Shown: positions 48,987-58,717, counted from the first letter of the stretch. The stretch is DNA of 64,000 nt from Curtobacterium sp. MCSS17_007 (GCF_003234175.2 NZ_CP126257.1:1736001-1800000); one strand, 5' to 3'. Notes: generated from the sequence alone by a model not told the origin. Translations and numbers: made by a program.

Positions 48987-50203
48987 CGGGTCGTCGAGGG
49001 CTCGGCGGTCTCGGTCCGACGGGAGCGCAGGGTCTCCGGGATGGACGCGAGGTACGCCTCGAGGTTGCGCTTCGTCTCGGCCAGGCTGTCGCCGCCGAAC
49101 TTCTCGAGCACGGCGTCGGCGAGCACCAGTGCGACCATCGCCTCGGCGACGACACCGGAGGCGGGGACGGCGCAGACGTCGCTGCGCTGGTGGTGCGCGG
49201 AGGCGTCCTCACCCGTGGCGACGTCGATGGTGTGGAGCGCGTGGGGCACGGTTGCGATCGGCTTCATGGCAGCTCGGACCCGCAGGACGGTGCCGGTGGA
49301 CATGCCGCCCTCCGTGCCGCCGGCGCGGTCGCTCGTGCGGATGATCTCACCGTCCTCGCGGTACAGCTCGTCGTGTGCCGCGGAGCCGCGACGACCGGCC
49401 GTCGCGAACCCGTCGCCGACCTCGACGCCCTTGATCGCCTGGATGCCCATGATCGCGGCGGCGAGGCGCGCGTCGAGTCGTCGGTCCCACTGCACGTGCG
49501 AGCCGAGCCCCGGCGGGACGCCGTGGAAGAGGACCTCGACGACGCCGCCGAGCGTGTCGCCGTCCTTCTTCGCGGCCTCGACCTCGGTGACCATGCGTGC
49601 GGAGGTCTCGGGGTCGGCGCAGCGGAGCTGGTCCTCGTCGAGCCGGTCGACGTCGTCCGGAAGCGGGAGCGCGGTGCCGTCGGGCACCCGGACCGTGCCG
49701 ACCTGGAGGGTGTGGGCGATCGAACGCATGCCGAGCTCGGCGAGGAACGACTTCGCGACGGCCCCGAGCGCCACGCGGGCCGCGGTCTCGCGGGCGGAAG
49801 CGCGCTCGAGGATCGGCCGCGCCTCGTCGAAGCCGTACTTCTGCATGCCGACCAGGTCCGCGTGTCCGGGACGAGGACGGGTGAGGGGCGCACTGCGGCC
49901 GCGAGACATCTCGGTGGACTCGACGGGCTCGGGGTTCATCACCTCGACCCACTTCGGCCACTCCGTGTTGCCGATGCGGATGGCGATCGGGCTGCCGAGC
50001 GAGAAGCCGTGGCGGACACCGCCGGAGACGTGGAGCTCGTCCTGCTCGAACTTCATGCGCGAGCCGCGTCCGTAGCCGAGCTTGCGCCGCGCGAGGTCGG
50101 TGCGGATGGACTCGAACGACACCGGGACGCCCGCGGGCAGGCCCTCGAGCATCGCGATGAGTTCGGGTCCGTGGGACTCACCAGCGGTCAACCAACGAAG
50201 CAT
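48983..50203 (-). CDS. aroC: Chorismate synthase
   Basis: A 406-residue FMN-dependent enzyme forming chorismate from EPSP. Signatures are [38 protein letters not shown] and the FMN/EPSP region [14 protein letters not shown] with [14 protein letters not shown] 50203 is chosen from the conserved N-terminus; ATG 50215 is four codons upstream. The shikimate dehydrogenase gene (aroE) usually found between aroC and mltG is absent: only a short gap separates them. Confidence 0.95.
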   Translation of the reverse strand: MLRWLTAGESHGPELIAMLEGLPAGVPVSFESIRTDLARRKLGYGRGSRMKFEQDELHVSGGVRHGFSLGSPIAIRIGNTEWPKWVEVMNPEPVESTEMSRGRSAPLTRPRPGHADLVGMQKYGFDEARPILERASARETAARVALGAVAKSFLAELGMRSIAHTLQVGTVRVPDGTALPLPDDVDRLDEDQLRCADPETSARMVTEVEAAKKDGDTLGGVVEVLFHGVPPGLGSHVQWDRRLDARLAAAIMGIQAIKGVEVGDGFATAGRRGSAAHDELYREDGEIIRTSDRAGGTEGGMSTGTVLRVRAAMKPIATVPHALHTIDVATGEDASAHHQRSDVCAVPASGVVAEAMVALVLADAVLEKFGGDSLAETKRNLEAYLASIPETLRSRRTETAEPSTTR

Positions 50204-50260
50204 GGTGTCAATCATCCCACAGCGGGTCGCCGTGAGACGCCGCCGCCGGCGGCCGTGCCG

Positions 50261-51817
50261 CTACTGGTACTCGGGGTGCGCCCGGAGCCAGGCCTGGAAC
50301 TGCTTCACCGCCACCTGGTGCTGCGCGTACGTGTCCGAGAAGACGGTCTCCCCCGTGTCCAGGTCCACGGTCACGAAGTACAGCCACTTGCCGTCCGCCA
50401 TGTTCGTGACGGCCTTGATGGCCACGTCGCCCGGGTTGGAGATCGGTGCCGGGGGCAGGCCTTTGTGCACGTAGGTGTTGTACTCGTTCCCCGCGTCCGC
50501 ACGCTCGGCGTCGGTCGTGGTCACCTTGTGCGTGTTGCCCGTCCCGTACGCGACGGTCGCGTCCGACTGCAGCGGCATGTCGATGTCGAGCCGGTTCTGG
50601 AAGACCCGGGCGACCTTCGGGTAGTCGGCGGCGAGGCCGGCCTCCTTCTGCACGAGCGAGGCGAAGACGATCACCCGCTCCTGGTCGCCCTCGGCCACGC
50701 CGGCGGCGGCGAGGTGCTCCTTCATGGTGTCGACCATCGACTGGAAGTACTGCTTCGCGGTCCACCCGGGGTTGATCGGGTAGGTCGCCGGGAAGAGCCA
50801 CCCCTCGAGCGTCGTCGTGCCCGCCGGGAGGCCGTAGGCCTGCACGTCCTTCGCTGCAGCGGTCACCTCAGCCTCCGTCAGTCCCGCCTTCGAGACCATG
50901 CCCGCCTCGATGTCCTGCAGCGCGGTCCCCTCGGGGATCACGATCGAGGCCTCGACGCGGTTGTCGGAGTCCCTGAGGGCGGCGAGTGCGGCCTTCGAGC
51001 TCATCTCCTTCTTCAGCTCGTACGACCCCGGCTGGAACGAGACGTCCGGCGAGGTCAGCAGCAGCTTGTAGAAGACCTTCGAGCTCTTCACCACGCCGCT
51101 GCGCTGCAGGGTCTTGGCGACGTCCTCGCCGATGTCGCCCTGCTTGATCGTCACGGTGACCTTGCTCGTCCCGTCGCCCGTGTAATCGTCCGGCTCCCTC
51201 GATCCGCCGATCGCTCCGACGACCTGCTGGATCTTGGGCGCGGCGAACGCGTAGGCGCCGACGCCGACCGCGAGCACGAGGGCGACGATCACGATCCCCG
51301 CGATGAGCGGTCCACGGCGACGCGGCGGTCGCGGTCCGCGCGGCTGCCGGGAGGCACCGCCTCCCCCGCCGCGTCCCCCGCGTCCGCCGTCTCCCGTACC
51401 GCCGGCCCCGTCGCGCGGTCCGTCCGGACCGGTTCCGGTACCGCCGTGGGCGTCGCCCACCGCCCGGGCGTCGGGCGCGGGAACCTCGCCGGTGAGGAGC
51501 GCCTGCACCTCCGGGTGCAGTTCGTCGTGCGACCGGGCGACCGGCGCATCGGCCGGTGCGACCGGATGTCGCGTACCCGCCGAGCCCACGTCGGTGGTCA
51601 CGGGTCGGGCGTCCTCGGCCTCAGGACCCGCTGGCGCGGAGGCTGCTGCGGCCGCCTCGGCGGCCCGAGCCTCGCGGCGCGACATCGGACGGTCCGGGTC
51701 GGCTGCGGAGTCGGCGGACCGGCGTCGTCGGCCGGCATCGTCGCCGGGCGCGATGATCGCGTCCCAGTCCAGGTCGTCTGCCAAGGGATCCTCGGTCTCT
51801 CGGGTCGGGGGCTCCAC
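50261..51817 (-). CDS. mltG: Endolytic transglycosylase MltG
   Basis: A 518-residue single-pass membrane protein that cleaves nascent peptidoglycan glycan chains. The first 165 residues are cytoplasmic, Ala/Gly/Asp-rich and disordered, with a Gly-rich segment and basic RPPRRRG before the transmembrane helix (about 170-193). A LysM-like segment follows, then the YceG-like catalytic domain with the catalytic glutamate in VFASLVQKEAG and N-terminal core TTLEGWLFPATY. GTG 51817 is used; a TTG near 51781 is possible. It lies with ruvX and alaS in the usual order. Confidence 0.93.
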   Translation of the reverse strand: MEPPTRETEDPLADDLDWDAIIAPGDDAGRRRRSADSAADPDRPMSRREARAAEAAAAASAPAGPEAEDARPVTTDVGSAGTRHPVAPADAPVARSHDELHPEVQALLTGEVPAPDARAVGDAHGGTGTGPDGPRDGAGGTGDGGRGGRGGGGGASRQPRGPRPPRRRGPLIAGIVIVALVLAVGVGAYAFAAPKIQQVVGAIGGSREPDDYTGDGTSKVTVTIKQGDIGEDVAKTLQRSGVVKSSKVFYKLLLTSPDVSFQPGSYELKKEMSSKAALAALRDSDNRVEASIVIPEGTALQDIEAGMVSKAGLTEAEVTAAAKDVQAYGLPAGTTTLEGWLFPATYPINPGWTAKQYFQSMVDTMKEHLAAAGVAEGDQERVIVFASLVQKEAGLAADYPKVARVFQNRLDIDMPLQSDATVAYGTGNTHKVTTTDAERADAGNEYNTYVHKGLPPAPISNPGDVAIKAVTNMADGKWLYFVTVDLDTGETVFSDTYAQHQVAVKQFQAWLRAHPEYQ

Positions 51818-51873
51818 CAGGGCCCCGACGGTCCGGGAACGTCGGTCTCCCGACCCGCTCCGGGGCCGGTCGG

Positions 51874-52323
51874 TCAGGGGAGCGTGGCGCCGGGGGCGGC
51901 GCTGGACGCACGCTCGTGGTCGAGCGCGTGTTGCAGAATGATAACAGCGGCCGCTTGGTCGATCACGGCCCGGGACTTCTTCGTGTTCCGCCCCGCCTGG
52001 TGCAGACCGCGCTGGGCCGTCACCGTGGAGAGCCGCTCGTCGACCAGGCGCACGGGTCGGTGCTCCGCGAGGCGCTCGGCGAAGGCGCGGGCGTCCGCGG
52101 TCGAGGGTGTGTCGTCACCGGACATCGACAGGGGCAGCCCCACGACGACCTCGAGCACGTCGTACTCGTCGGCGAGCTCGACGATGCGACGGACGTCCGT
52201 CGCCTCGTCCCGAGGCACCGTCTCGACCGGGGTGGCCAGCAGGCCGTCCCGGTCGCAGACGGCGACCCCGATGCGCGCCCTGCCGACGTCGACACCGAGC
52301 CGACGGCCCGTGCGGATCGCCAC
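51874..52323 (-). CDS. ruvX: Putative pre-16S rRNA nuclease/Holliday junction resolvase RuvX
   Basis: A 149-residue RNase H-fold protein of the YqgF family. Catalytic acidic residues lie in RLGVDVGRARIGVAVCD, the family motif in VVVGLPLSMSGDD, and VDERLSTVTAQR and IDQAAAVIILQ complete the fold. GTG 52323 follows the alaS stop by only 2 nt, so the two are coupled. Confidence 0.95.
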   Translation of the reverse strand: MAIRTGRRLGVDVGRARIGVAVCDRDGLLATPVETVPRDEATDVRRIVELADEYDVLEVVVGLPLSMSGDDTPSTADARAFAERLAEHRPVRLVDERLSTVTAQRGLHQAGRNTKKSRAVIDQAAAVIILQHALDHERASSAAPGATLP

Positions 52324-52325
52324 GC

Positions 52326-54983
52326 TCAGCCCGCCAGGCGCGCCGTCACGGCACGCAGCGCCGCCGGGAGCGCGCCCGCGTCCGTGCCACCGCCCTGGGC
52401 CAGGTCGGGCTTGCCGCCACCACCGCCGCCGAGGACGCCGGCGGCCTCCTTCGCGAGCGGACCTGCCGCGACGCCAGCGGCACGGGCCGCGTCGTTCGTC
52501 GCCACGATGACGACCGGCTTGCCGCCGACCACCGCGCCGAGGACGACCACGGCTGCTCCGTCACCGAGCTGCCCTCGGACGCCGGTCGCGAGCGAGCGGA
52601 GGTCGTCACCGGACTGCAGGCCGTCGACGGTCTCGGCGACCACCGTGGTCGTCCCGACGGTCGTCGCCTGGCGTGCGATCGCGGGCACGCGCTGCTGCAG
52701 GTTCGCCGACTCGAACTCCGCGATCCGCTTCTGGGCGGCGCGCAGGTCCTCCATCAGGCCCTGGACACGCGTCGGCAGGTCCTCGCGGGGCGCCTTGAGT
52801 GCACTCGACAGCTGCGACACGATGGTCCGCTCGACCGCGAGGTCACGGAAGCCCTCCAGCCCGACGAGCGCCTCGACGCGACGGTTGGTCGACCCGACGC
52901 TGGACTCCCCCACGAGGTTGACGAGCCCGACCTGCGCGCTCGAGGCGACGTGGGTGCCACCGCAGAGCTCGCGCGACCACGGGCCACCGATGTCGACCAT
53001 GCGGACCTCGGCACCGTACTTCTCCCCGAAGAGGGCCTGGGCACCGAGGGCCTTCGCCTCGTCGAGCGGCAGCACCCGGGTCTGCACCGCGAGGTCGGAC
53101 CGGATCGCGGCGTTGACGACCTCCTCGATCTCCGAGCGCGTCTCACCCGAGACGGGCTGGGACCAGGAGAAGTCGAGCCGCATGTAGCCGGACTTGTTGT
53201 ACGAGCCGGCCTGGAGCGCCTCCGGTCCGAGCACGTCGCGGAGTGCCGCGTTCACGAGGTGCGTGGCGGAGTGCGCCTGCGTCGCCCCGCGGCGGTACTC
53301 GGCGTCGACCACCGTCGTCGCGGCGTCCCCGACCCCGACCTCGCCGGAGCGGACCTGCACCTTGTGGCTCCAGAGCCCGGCGACCGGACGCTGCACGTCG
53401 AGGACCTCGAGGTCGAACCCGTTGCCGACGATCGAGCCCTGGTCGGCGTCCTGACCGCCGGACTCCGCGTAGAGCGAGGTCTCCCCGAGGATGACCTCGG
53501 CGATGTCGCCGGCGACCGCACGGTCGACGCTCACGCCGTCGACGATGATGCCGAGCACGGCGGATTCGGCCTCGAGCGCGTCGTAGCCGAGGAAGACGGT
53601 CTCGCCGGCGGCACGGAAGGCGCTGTACACGCTGAGGTCGGCGAGAGCGGTCTTCTTGCTCTTCGCGTCGGCCTTCGCCCGGGCACGCTGCTCGGACATC
53701 AGGGTCTCGAAGGCACTTCGGTCCACCCGGACCCCGGCCTCCTCGGCCATCTCCATGGTGAGGTCGATCGGGAACCCGAAGGTGTCGTGCAGCAGGAACG
53801 CCGTGTCCCCACCGATCGACGGGGCACCGTCCTGCTTGGCGCGCTCGACCGCGACGTCGAGGATGGTGGTGCCCTGCGCCAGGGTGCGGAGGAACGTCTC
53901 CTCCTCGGCGTAGACGATCCGTGCGATGCGGTCGTACTGCTCGGCGACCTCGGGGTACGCCCCCTGCATCGCGTCGCGCGACGCGGGGAAGAGCTCGGGG
54001 AAGGTCGCCCCCTCGACACCGAGCAGACGCATGGCGCGCACGGTCCGGCGGAGCAGGCGGCGCAGGATGTAGCCGCGGCCCTCGTTGGACGGCGTGACCC
54101 CGTCGGCGACGAGCATGAGCGAGGAGCGGACGTGGTCCGCGATGACGCGCATGCGGACGTCGTCCTCGTGCACGGCACCGTACTCACGACCGGAGATCGC
54201 GGCGGCACGGTCGAGCACCGGACGCACCTGGTCGATCTCGTACATGTTGTCGACGCCCTGCTTGATGAACGCGACGCGCTCGAGCCCCATGCCGGTGTCG
54301 ATGTTCTTGTTCGGCAGCTCGCCCGTGATCGCGAAGTCGTACTTCGATCGCACGTCCGCGATCTGGTACTGCATGAAGACCAGGTTCCAGATCTCGACGT
54401 AGCGGTCGTCGTCGGTCGCCGGACCGCCGTCGATGCCGTACGCCGGACCGCGGTCGAAGAAGATCTCGGAGCACGGGCCGGCGGGGCCCGGCTGGCCCGT
54501 CGACCAGTAGTTGGTGTCCTTGCCGAGGCGCTGGATCCGCTCGTCGGGGAGCGACGAGTGCTCCTTCCAGAAGACGATCGCCTCGTCGTCCTCCTCGTAC
54601 ACCGTGACCCACAGGTCGTCCGGCGAGAACCCGAGGCCGCCGTCCGCCTCCGGCGTGGTCAGGAGCTCCCAGGCGTACTGGATCGCCTGCTCCTTGAAGT
54701 AGTCACCGAACGAGAAGTTGCCGTTCATCTGGAAGAACGTGCCGTGCCGAGGGGTCTTGCCGACCTCCTCGATGTCGTTGGTGCGGATGCACTTCTGGAC
54801 GCTCGTCGCACGCGGGTACGGCGCAGGGACCAGACCGGTGAGGTAGGGGATGAACGGGACCATGCCGGCGACCGTGAAGAGCAGCGACGGATCGTCCGAG
54901 ACGAGCGACGCGGACGGGACGACGGTGTGTCCGCGGTCGCCGAAGAACTGGAGCCAACGGCGGCGGATCTCTGCGGTCTGCAT
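52326..54983 (-). CDS. alaS: Alanine-tRNA ligase
   Basis: An 885-residue class II synthetase. The N-terminal aminoacylation domain begins EIRRRWLQFFGDRGHTVVPSASL with class II motifs (MNGNFSFGDYFK). The editing domain holds the zinc ligands AHSATHLVNAAL and CGGTHVASSAQVG. The C-terminal Gly-rich C-Ala region ends GVLGGGGGGKPDLAQGGG. ATG 54983 has AGGAAG upstream. Confidence 0.97.
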   Translation of the reverse strand: MQTAEIRRRWLQFFGDRGHTVVPSASLVSDDPSLLFTVAGMVPFIPYLTGLVPAPYPRATSVQKCIRTNDIEEVGKTPRHGTFFQMNGNFSFGDYFKEQAIQYAWELLTTPEADGGLGFSPDDLWVTVYEEDDEAIVFWKEHSSLPDERIQRLGKDTNYWSTGQPGPAGPCSEIFFDRGPAYGIDGGPATDDDRYVEIWNLVFMQYQIADVRSKYDFAITGELPNKNIDTGMGLERVAFIKQGVDNMYEIDQVRPVLDRAAAISGREYGAVHEDDVRMRVIADHVRSSLMLVADGVTPSNEGRGYILRRLLRRTVRAMRLLGVEGATFPELFPASRDAMQGAYPEVAEQYDRIARIVYAEEETFLRTLAQGTTILDVAVERAKQDGAPSIGGDTAFLLHDTFGFPIDLTMEMAEEAGVRVDRSAFETLMSEQRARAKADAKSKKTALADLSVYSAFRAAGETVFLGYDALEAESAVLGIIVDGVSVDRAVAGDIAEVILGETSLYAESGGQDADQGSIVGNGFDLEVLDVQRPVAGLWSHKVQVRSGEVGVGDAATTVVDAEYRRGATQAHSATHLVNAALRDVLGPEALQAGSYNKSGYMRLDFSWSQPVSGETRSEIEEVVNAAIRSDLAVQTRVLPLDEAKALGAQALFGEKYGAEVRMVDIGGPWSRELCGGTHVASSAQVGLVNLVGESSVGSTNRRVEALVGLEGFRDLAVERTIVSQLSSALKAPREDLPTRVQGLMEDLRAAQKRIAEFESANLQQRVPAIARQATTVGTTTVVAETVDGLQSGDDLRSLATGVRGQLGDGAAVVVLGAVVGGKPVVIVATNDAARAAGVAAGPLAKEAAGVLGGGGGGKPDLAQGGGTDAGALPAALRAVTARLAG

Positions 54984-55055
54984 GGTGCTTCCTGATTCAG
55001 GTCGGCGGGAGGGTACGTGGAGCGGGCGCGGGGACGGGTCGGTCGACGGTGGCGC

Positions 55056-55238
55056 TCAGGCGTCGGTGCGGAGTTCGGCCTCACGGGAGCGGTACCCGTC
55101 GGCCACGGCATCCGTGAACGCCTTCGTCCTGGCGTTCACGTCCGCGAAGAAGCGTGCGCCGCCCGGGGTGTTCGCGATCCGGTGCGCGGCCGCGAACCCG
55201 ATGACGACGCCGACCACGACGAAGAACAGCTGCTTCAC
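55056..55238 (-). CDS. Small membrane-anchored protein
   Basis: A 60-residue protein: one N-terminal transmembrane helix (about 3-20, QLFFVVVGVVIGFAAAH) followed by a charged helix resembling YtxH-type anchors. The family is not identified. It starts at GTG 55238 with GGGAGAGG upstream; the longer frame to 55409 overlaps the rpsD terminator and is rejected. It has its own TACACT box and lies between rpsD and alaS. Confidence 0.7.
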   Translation of the reverse strand: MKQLFFVVVGVVIGFAAAHRIANTPGGARFFADVNARTKAFTDAVADGYRSREAELRTDA

Positions 55239-55282
55239 GGTGCCTCTCCCTCTCGCGCACGCGAGCGGTGCGTGCCCGAACG

Positions 55283-55288
55283 AGTGTA
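55283..55288 (-). promoter_or_regulatory. Candidate -10 box of small membrane gene
   Basis: TACACT on the minus strand, 44 nt before the GTG start; it may also serve alaS. Confidence 0.4.
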
Positions 55289-55310
55289 GTGGCGCAGCAC
55301 CCCCGGGACG

Positions 55311-55354
55311 CCGAACGGCGGGTCGCCCTCCTGAGAGGCCGACCCGCCGTTCGG
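55311..55354. terminator. rpsD terminator hairpin
   Basis: A perfect 15-bp stem (55311-55325 and 55340-55354) encloses a 14-nt loop that can extend by GCC/GGC. It lies 14 nt past the rpsD stop. Confidence 0.85.
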
Positions 55355-55368
55355 GTGTGATCCGTGGA

Positions 55369-55998
55369 TCAGCGAGCTGCGTAGTACTCGACGACGAGCT
55401 GCACTTCACAGGTCACGGGGACCTCGGCGCGCTTCGGACGACGGACCAGGCGGGCCTGGAGCTTGTCGATCTCGACCTCGAGGTAGCCCGGGACCTTCGG
55501 GAGCACTTCCTGGTGGCCACCGGCGGCGGCGACCTGGAACGGCTCGAGCGACTCGGAGCGCTGCTTCACGTGGATGAGCTGGCCCTCCTTGACGCGGAAG
55601 GACGGACGGTCGACGAGCTTGCCGTCGACGAGGATGTGACGGTGCACGATCAGCTGACGGGCCTGCGCGGTGGTGCGGGCGAAGCCGGCACGGAGCACGA
55701 GGGCGTCGAGGCGCTGCTCGAGGAGTTCGACGAGGTTCTCACCGGTCAGGCCCTTCGTCTTGCGGGCCTCTTCGAAGACGATGCGGAGCTGCTTCTCGCG
55801 GATGCCGTACTGGGCGCGCAGACGCTGCTTCTCACGGAGACGGACGGCGTAGTCGCTGTCCGCGCGACGGCGGGTGCGGCCGTGCTCACCGGGGCCGTAG
55901 GGGCGCTTCTCGAGGTAACGGGCCGCCTTCGGCGTCAGCGGGATGCCGAGCGCACGCGAGAGGCGGGTCTTGCTGCGGGTACGTGACTTGGTAGACAC
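55369..55998 (-). CDS. rpsD: 30S ribosomal protein S4
   Basis: A 209-residue primary 16S rRNA-binding protein. It begins STKSRTRSKTRLSRALGIPL, followed by PYGPGEHGRTRRR and the S4 RNA-binding domain RLDALVLRAGFARTTAQARQLIVHRHILVDG. The zinc-binding cysteines of some S4 proteins are absent. GTG 55998 has AAAAGGA 8 nt upstream; the frame continues to 56067 without a good site. It is monocistronic, as in other Actinobacteria where it lies apart from the alpha operon. Confidence 0.97.
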   Translation of the reverse strand: MSTKSRTRSKTRLSRALGIPLTPKAARYLEKRPYGPGEHGRTRRRADSDYAVRLREKQRLRAQYGIREKQLRIVFEEARKTKGLTGENLVELLEQRLDALVLRAGFARTTAQARQLIVHRHILVDGKLVDRPSFRVKEGQLIHVKQRSESLEPFQVAAAGGHQEVLPKVPGYLEVEIDKLQARLVRRPKRAEVPVTCEVQLVVEYYAAR

Positions 55999-56251
55999 AG
56001 GGTCCTTTTCTCTGTCTGAACTGAATGACTCGCCGGACACTCGATCGTCCGCGCACGCTGGGCACACGGCGGGAATCGATCCCGACGACGGGATCCAGAG
56101 GGATGAGCCTGTGGGATCGGACGGCTACAGTCCGAACCTCTGCCCCCGTCCCACCGCGGTGGGACTCTGTCCTCGACGCAGCCGCACGCGAGGACCAGGA
56201 CGTAGGCCCGTCAACGATAGCAGCATTCCGCCGTGGACAGGAGCACCCTGC
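55999..56251 (-). promoter_or_regulatory. Long rpsD leader region with palindrome
   Basis: This 253-nt gap between rarA and rpsD has no gene. An extended -10 (TGC-TATCGT, TATCGT at 56214-56219) reads toward rpsD. It would give a leader of about 210 nt containing the perfect 18-nt palindrome at 56148-56165. S4 represses its own synthesis through mRNA structures in several bacteria, so the leader may be regulatory. Confidence 0.4.
56148..56165. terminator. Perfect 18-nt palindrome after rarA
   Basis: GTCCCACCGCGGTGGGAC lies about 90 nt past the rarA stop and upstream of rpsD. It could be the rarA terminator or part of an rpsD leader structure. Confidence 0.5.
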
Positions 56252-57655
56252 TCACTCGCCGCGTGTGATCTTCCGGAGTCGTTCCAGCCGCGGGCCGACC
56301 TCGCGCTCGTACCCGTTGGCGGTCGGCGCGTAGTACTCGGTGCCCTCGAGCGCGTCGGGCAGGTACTGCTGCCGGGCGACACCGTGCTCGGCGTCGTGCG
56401 AGTACACGTAGCCCTTGCCGTGCCCGAGGCGCTTCGCCCCGGGGTAGTGCGCGTCGCGGAGGTGCACCGGCACGACACCCATGCGACCGGCCTTGACGTC
56501 GGCGATCGCTGCGTTCACGCCGTTGTAGGCCGCGTTGGACTTCGGCGCTGTGGCCAGGTACACCACCGCTTCGGCCAGCGGGATCCGCCCCTCCGGCATG
56601 CCGATGAGCTGCACCGCCTGCGCGGCGGCGACCGCGATCGGCAGCGCCTGCGGGTCGGCCATGCCGATGTCCTCCGACGCCGAGATGATGATGCGCCTGG
56701 CGATGAACCGGGGGTCCTCCCCGGCCTCGATCATGCGGGCGAGGTAGTGCAGCGCCGCATCGACGTCGCTCCCCCGGACGGACTTGATGAAGGCGCTGAT
56801 CACGTCGTAGTGCTCGTCGCCCTGACGGTCGTACCGGAGCAGGGCACGGTCGACCGCTGCCGCGACCGTGTCCGCGTCGACCAGCGGCACCGTCTCGACG
56901 CCGTCGAGGGAGACGTCCTCGTCCTCGTCGTCGTCGGTCTGCGCCGCGATCGCCGAGGACGCCGCCGCCTCGAGCGCCGTGAGCGCGCGTCGCGCGTCGC
57001 CGGAGGACAGCCGGACGATGGCCGACCGGGCGTCGTCACCGAGCACCACGGACCCGCCGAGACCGCGGGGGTCCTCGACCGCGCGGTCGACGAGCATGCC
57101 GAGGTCCTCGTCGGTGAGCGGCTTGAGCGTCAACAGCAACGACCGAGAGAGGAGCGGCGAGATGACCGAGAACGAGGGGTTCTCGGTCGTCGCCGCGATG
57201 AGGATGACCCAGCCGTTCTCGACGCCGGGCAGCAGGGCGTCCTGCTGGGCCTTGCTGAAGCGGTGGATCTCGTCGAGGAACAGCACGGTGGTCGACCCGT
57301 AGAGGTCGCGGTGCGTGAGGGCCTTCTCCATGACCTCGCGCACGTCCTTCACCCCCGCGGTGACGGCCGAGAGCTCCACGAACTCACGGCCGGACTGGCG
57401 CGCGATGGCCTGTGCGAGGGTCGTCTTGCCCGTGCCGGGCGGACCCCAGAGGATCACCGAGACGCCGCCGGGGTTCTCGCGCGTCCCGGTGGCGAGCTGG
57501 ACGAGCGGGCTCCCCCGCCCGAGCAGGTGCTGCTGGCCGGCGACCTCGTCCAGGCTCGTCGGACGCATCCGCACGGCGAGCGGGACGGAGCCCTGGGCCA
57601 ACCCGGCGCGACCGCCGGTGGTGGGCGCGCGCATGCCCGATCGATCCGCTGCCAT
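56252..57655 (-). CDS. rarA: Replication-associated recombination protein A
   Basis: A 467-residue AAA+ ATPase of the RarA/MgsA/WRNIP1 family acting at stalled forks. Walker A is [15 protein letters not shown], Walker B is [14 protein letters not shown], sensor 1 is ATTENPSF and sensor 2 [13 protein letters not shown]. The C-terminal tetramerisation domain ([19 protein letters not shown] and following) is complete. An acidic insert ([12 protein letters not shown]) sits near residue 240. ATG 57655 is preceded by TACGAT and 6 nt, indicating a leaderless mRNA. Confidence 0.95.
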   Translation of the reverse strand: MAADRSGMRAPTTGGRAGLAQGSVPLAVRMRPTSLDEVAGQQHLLGRGSPLVQLATGTRENPGGVSVILWGPPGTGKTTLAQAIARQSGREFVELSAVTAGVKDVREVMEKALTHRDLYGSTTVLFLDEIHRFSKAQQDALLPGVENGWVILIAATTENPSFSVISPLLSRSLLLTLKPLTDEDLGMLVDRAVEDPRGLGGSVVLGDDARSAIVRLSSGDARRALTALEAAASSAIAAQTDDDEDEDVSLDGVETVPLVDADTVAAAVDRALLRYDRQGDEHYDVISAFIKSVRGSDVDAALHYLARMIEAGEDPRFIARRIIISASEDIGMADPQALPIAVAAAQAVQLIGMPEGRIPLAEAVVYLATAPKSNAAYNGVNAAIADVKAGRMGVVPVHLRDAHYPGAKRLGHGKGYVYSHDAEHGVARQQYLPDALEGTEYYAPTANGYEREVGPRLERLRKITRGE

Positions 57656-57661
57656 GGTCCA

Positions 57662-57667
57662 ATCGTA
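57662..57667 (-). promoter_or_regulatory. -10 box, leaderless promoter of rarA
   Basis: TACGAT on the minus strand with 6 nt to the rarA ATG. Confidence 0.45.
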
Positions 57668-57722
57668 GGCCGACCCACCGACGCGCTCCGCGCCTCCCGG
57701 CCGGGCGCGGCACTCGTTCCGC

Positions 57723-57728
57723 TACGCT
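57723..57728 (+). promoter_or_regulatory. Candidate -10 box of cyclophilin gene
   Basis: TACGCT on the plus strand, 35 nt before the GTG start at 57764. Confidence 0.4.
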
Positions 57729-57763
57729 CGTCGGCACAGTCGACGAGAGGTCCGATCAGCACC

Positions 57764-58582
57764 GTGGCACCGAAGAACCAGGCGCGTGACAACCGCGAGG
57801 CGCGCGAGCGACTCCGCCTGTACCAGGCCCGACAGGGCCTGCACGAGCGGCAGCGACGCCGTCGGGTGCGGGACGACGTGGTCGGGGTGGGTGTGCTCGT
57901 GCTCGTCGCGGCACTCGCGACCGGATCGCAGCTGGCCTTCGCCGGTTCCCGCGGCGCCGACCACGCGCGCGCGACCGCGACCGCAACCGCCTCGGCGAGT
58001 CCGACCCCGAGCGCCAGTGCGACCGCCGGGAACACCGGCGAGGTGCCCAGCAAGGACATCGCGGACGGGAGGACCTGGACCGGGACGTTGACGCTCAACG
58101 ACGACGTCGAGCTCGGCATCGAGCTGGACGGAGAGCGGGCACCCCAGGCCGCGAGCGTCGAGATCGACCTCATCCGCAAGCAGTTCTACCAGGGCACCAC
58201 CTGCCACCGACTCGCCGACAGCAGCGACTTCCGGTTCCTGCAGTGCGGGTCCGCCAACGGCGACGGAACCGGCGACGCCGGCTTCGAGTACGGCCCGCTC
58301 GAGAACGTGCCGAGCGACGGGGAGTACGCGGCGGGCACGCTGGCGATCGCCCGCGGGGCGTCACCGTACTCGCAGAGCACGCAGTTCTTCATCGTCTACG
58401 GCGACACCACCCTCGACGGCTCGTCCGGCGGGTACACGGTGGTCGGCAAGGTCACCAGCGGCCTCGACGACCTCGAGTCGGAGATCACCTCGAAGGGCAT
58501 CACCTCGCCCGGGGCGGACGGCACCGGGGAGCCGAAGGTGGCGACGACGATCACCGGCGCGACGATCCGCGAGGGCGACTGA
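57764..58582 (+). CDS. Membrane-anchored cyclophilin-type peptidyl-prolyl isomerase
   Basis: A 272-residue protein: a basic cytoplasmic N-terminus (about 1-45), one transmembrane helix (about 46-66), a Thr/Ala/Ser linker, then an extracytoplasmic cyclophilin domain (about 105-270). The conserved core includes TTCHRLADSSDFRFLQCG and ARGASPYSQSTQFFIVYGDTTLDG. The catalytic Arg position is present only in a modified context, so isomerase activity may be reduced. The long frame upstream to 55943 is a shadow of rarA. GTG 57764 is used. It resembles the PpiB-type proteins found near rarA and alaS in Actinobacteria. Confidence 0.85.
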   Translation: MAPKNQARDNREARERLRLYQARQGLHERQRRRRVRDDVVGVGVLVLVAALATGSQLAFAGSRGADHARATATATASASPTPSASATAGNTGEVPSKDIADGRTWTGTLTLNDDVELGIELDGERAPQAASVEIDLIRKQFYQGTTCHRLADSSDFRFLQCGSANGDGTGDAGFEYGPLENVPSDGEYAAGTLAIARGASPYSQSTQFFIVYGDTTLDGSSGGYTVVGKVTSGLDDLESEITSKGITSPGADGTGEPKVATTITGATIREGD

Positions 58583-58650
58583 GCGGTCCGTCGTCGGATG
58601 CTCGTCCACAGCCAGCACGTCACGCTGGTCGCAGGGGACCTTCCGTGCAA

Positions 58651-58656
58651 TAGGCT
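58651..58656 (+). promoter_or_regulatory. Candidate -10 box of DUF349 gene
   Basis: TAGGCT on the plus strand, 61 nt before the GTG at 58718. Confidence 0.4.
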
Positions 58657-58717
58657 GACGACCTGACCGTGCCGACGGGGACGTCGGCGATGCACGACCA
58701 CGATCGAGGCGAGACCT

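Noticed and set aside
55239..55409. Longer start for the 60-residue membrane protein
   Set aside because: The extension would run through the rpsD terminator hairpin and lacks a ribosome-binding site.
55943..57760. Long plus-strand N-terminal extension of the cyclophilin
   Set aside because: The region is antisense to rarA, and the conserved protein begins at GTG 57764 with the basic N-terminus and membrane helix.
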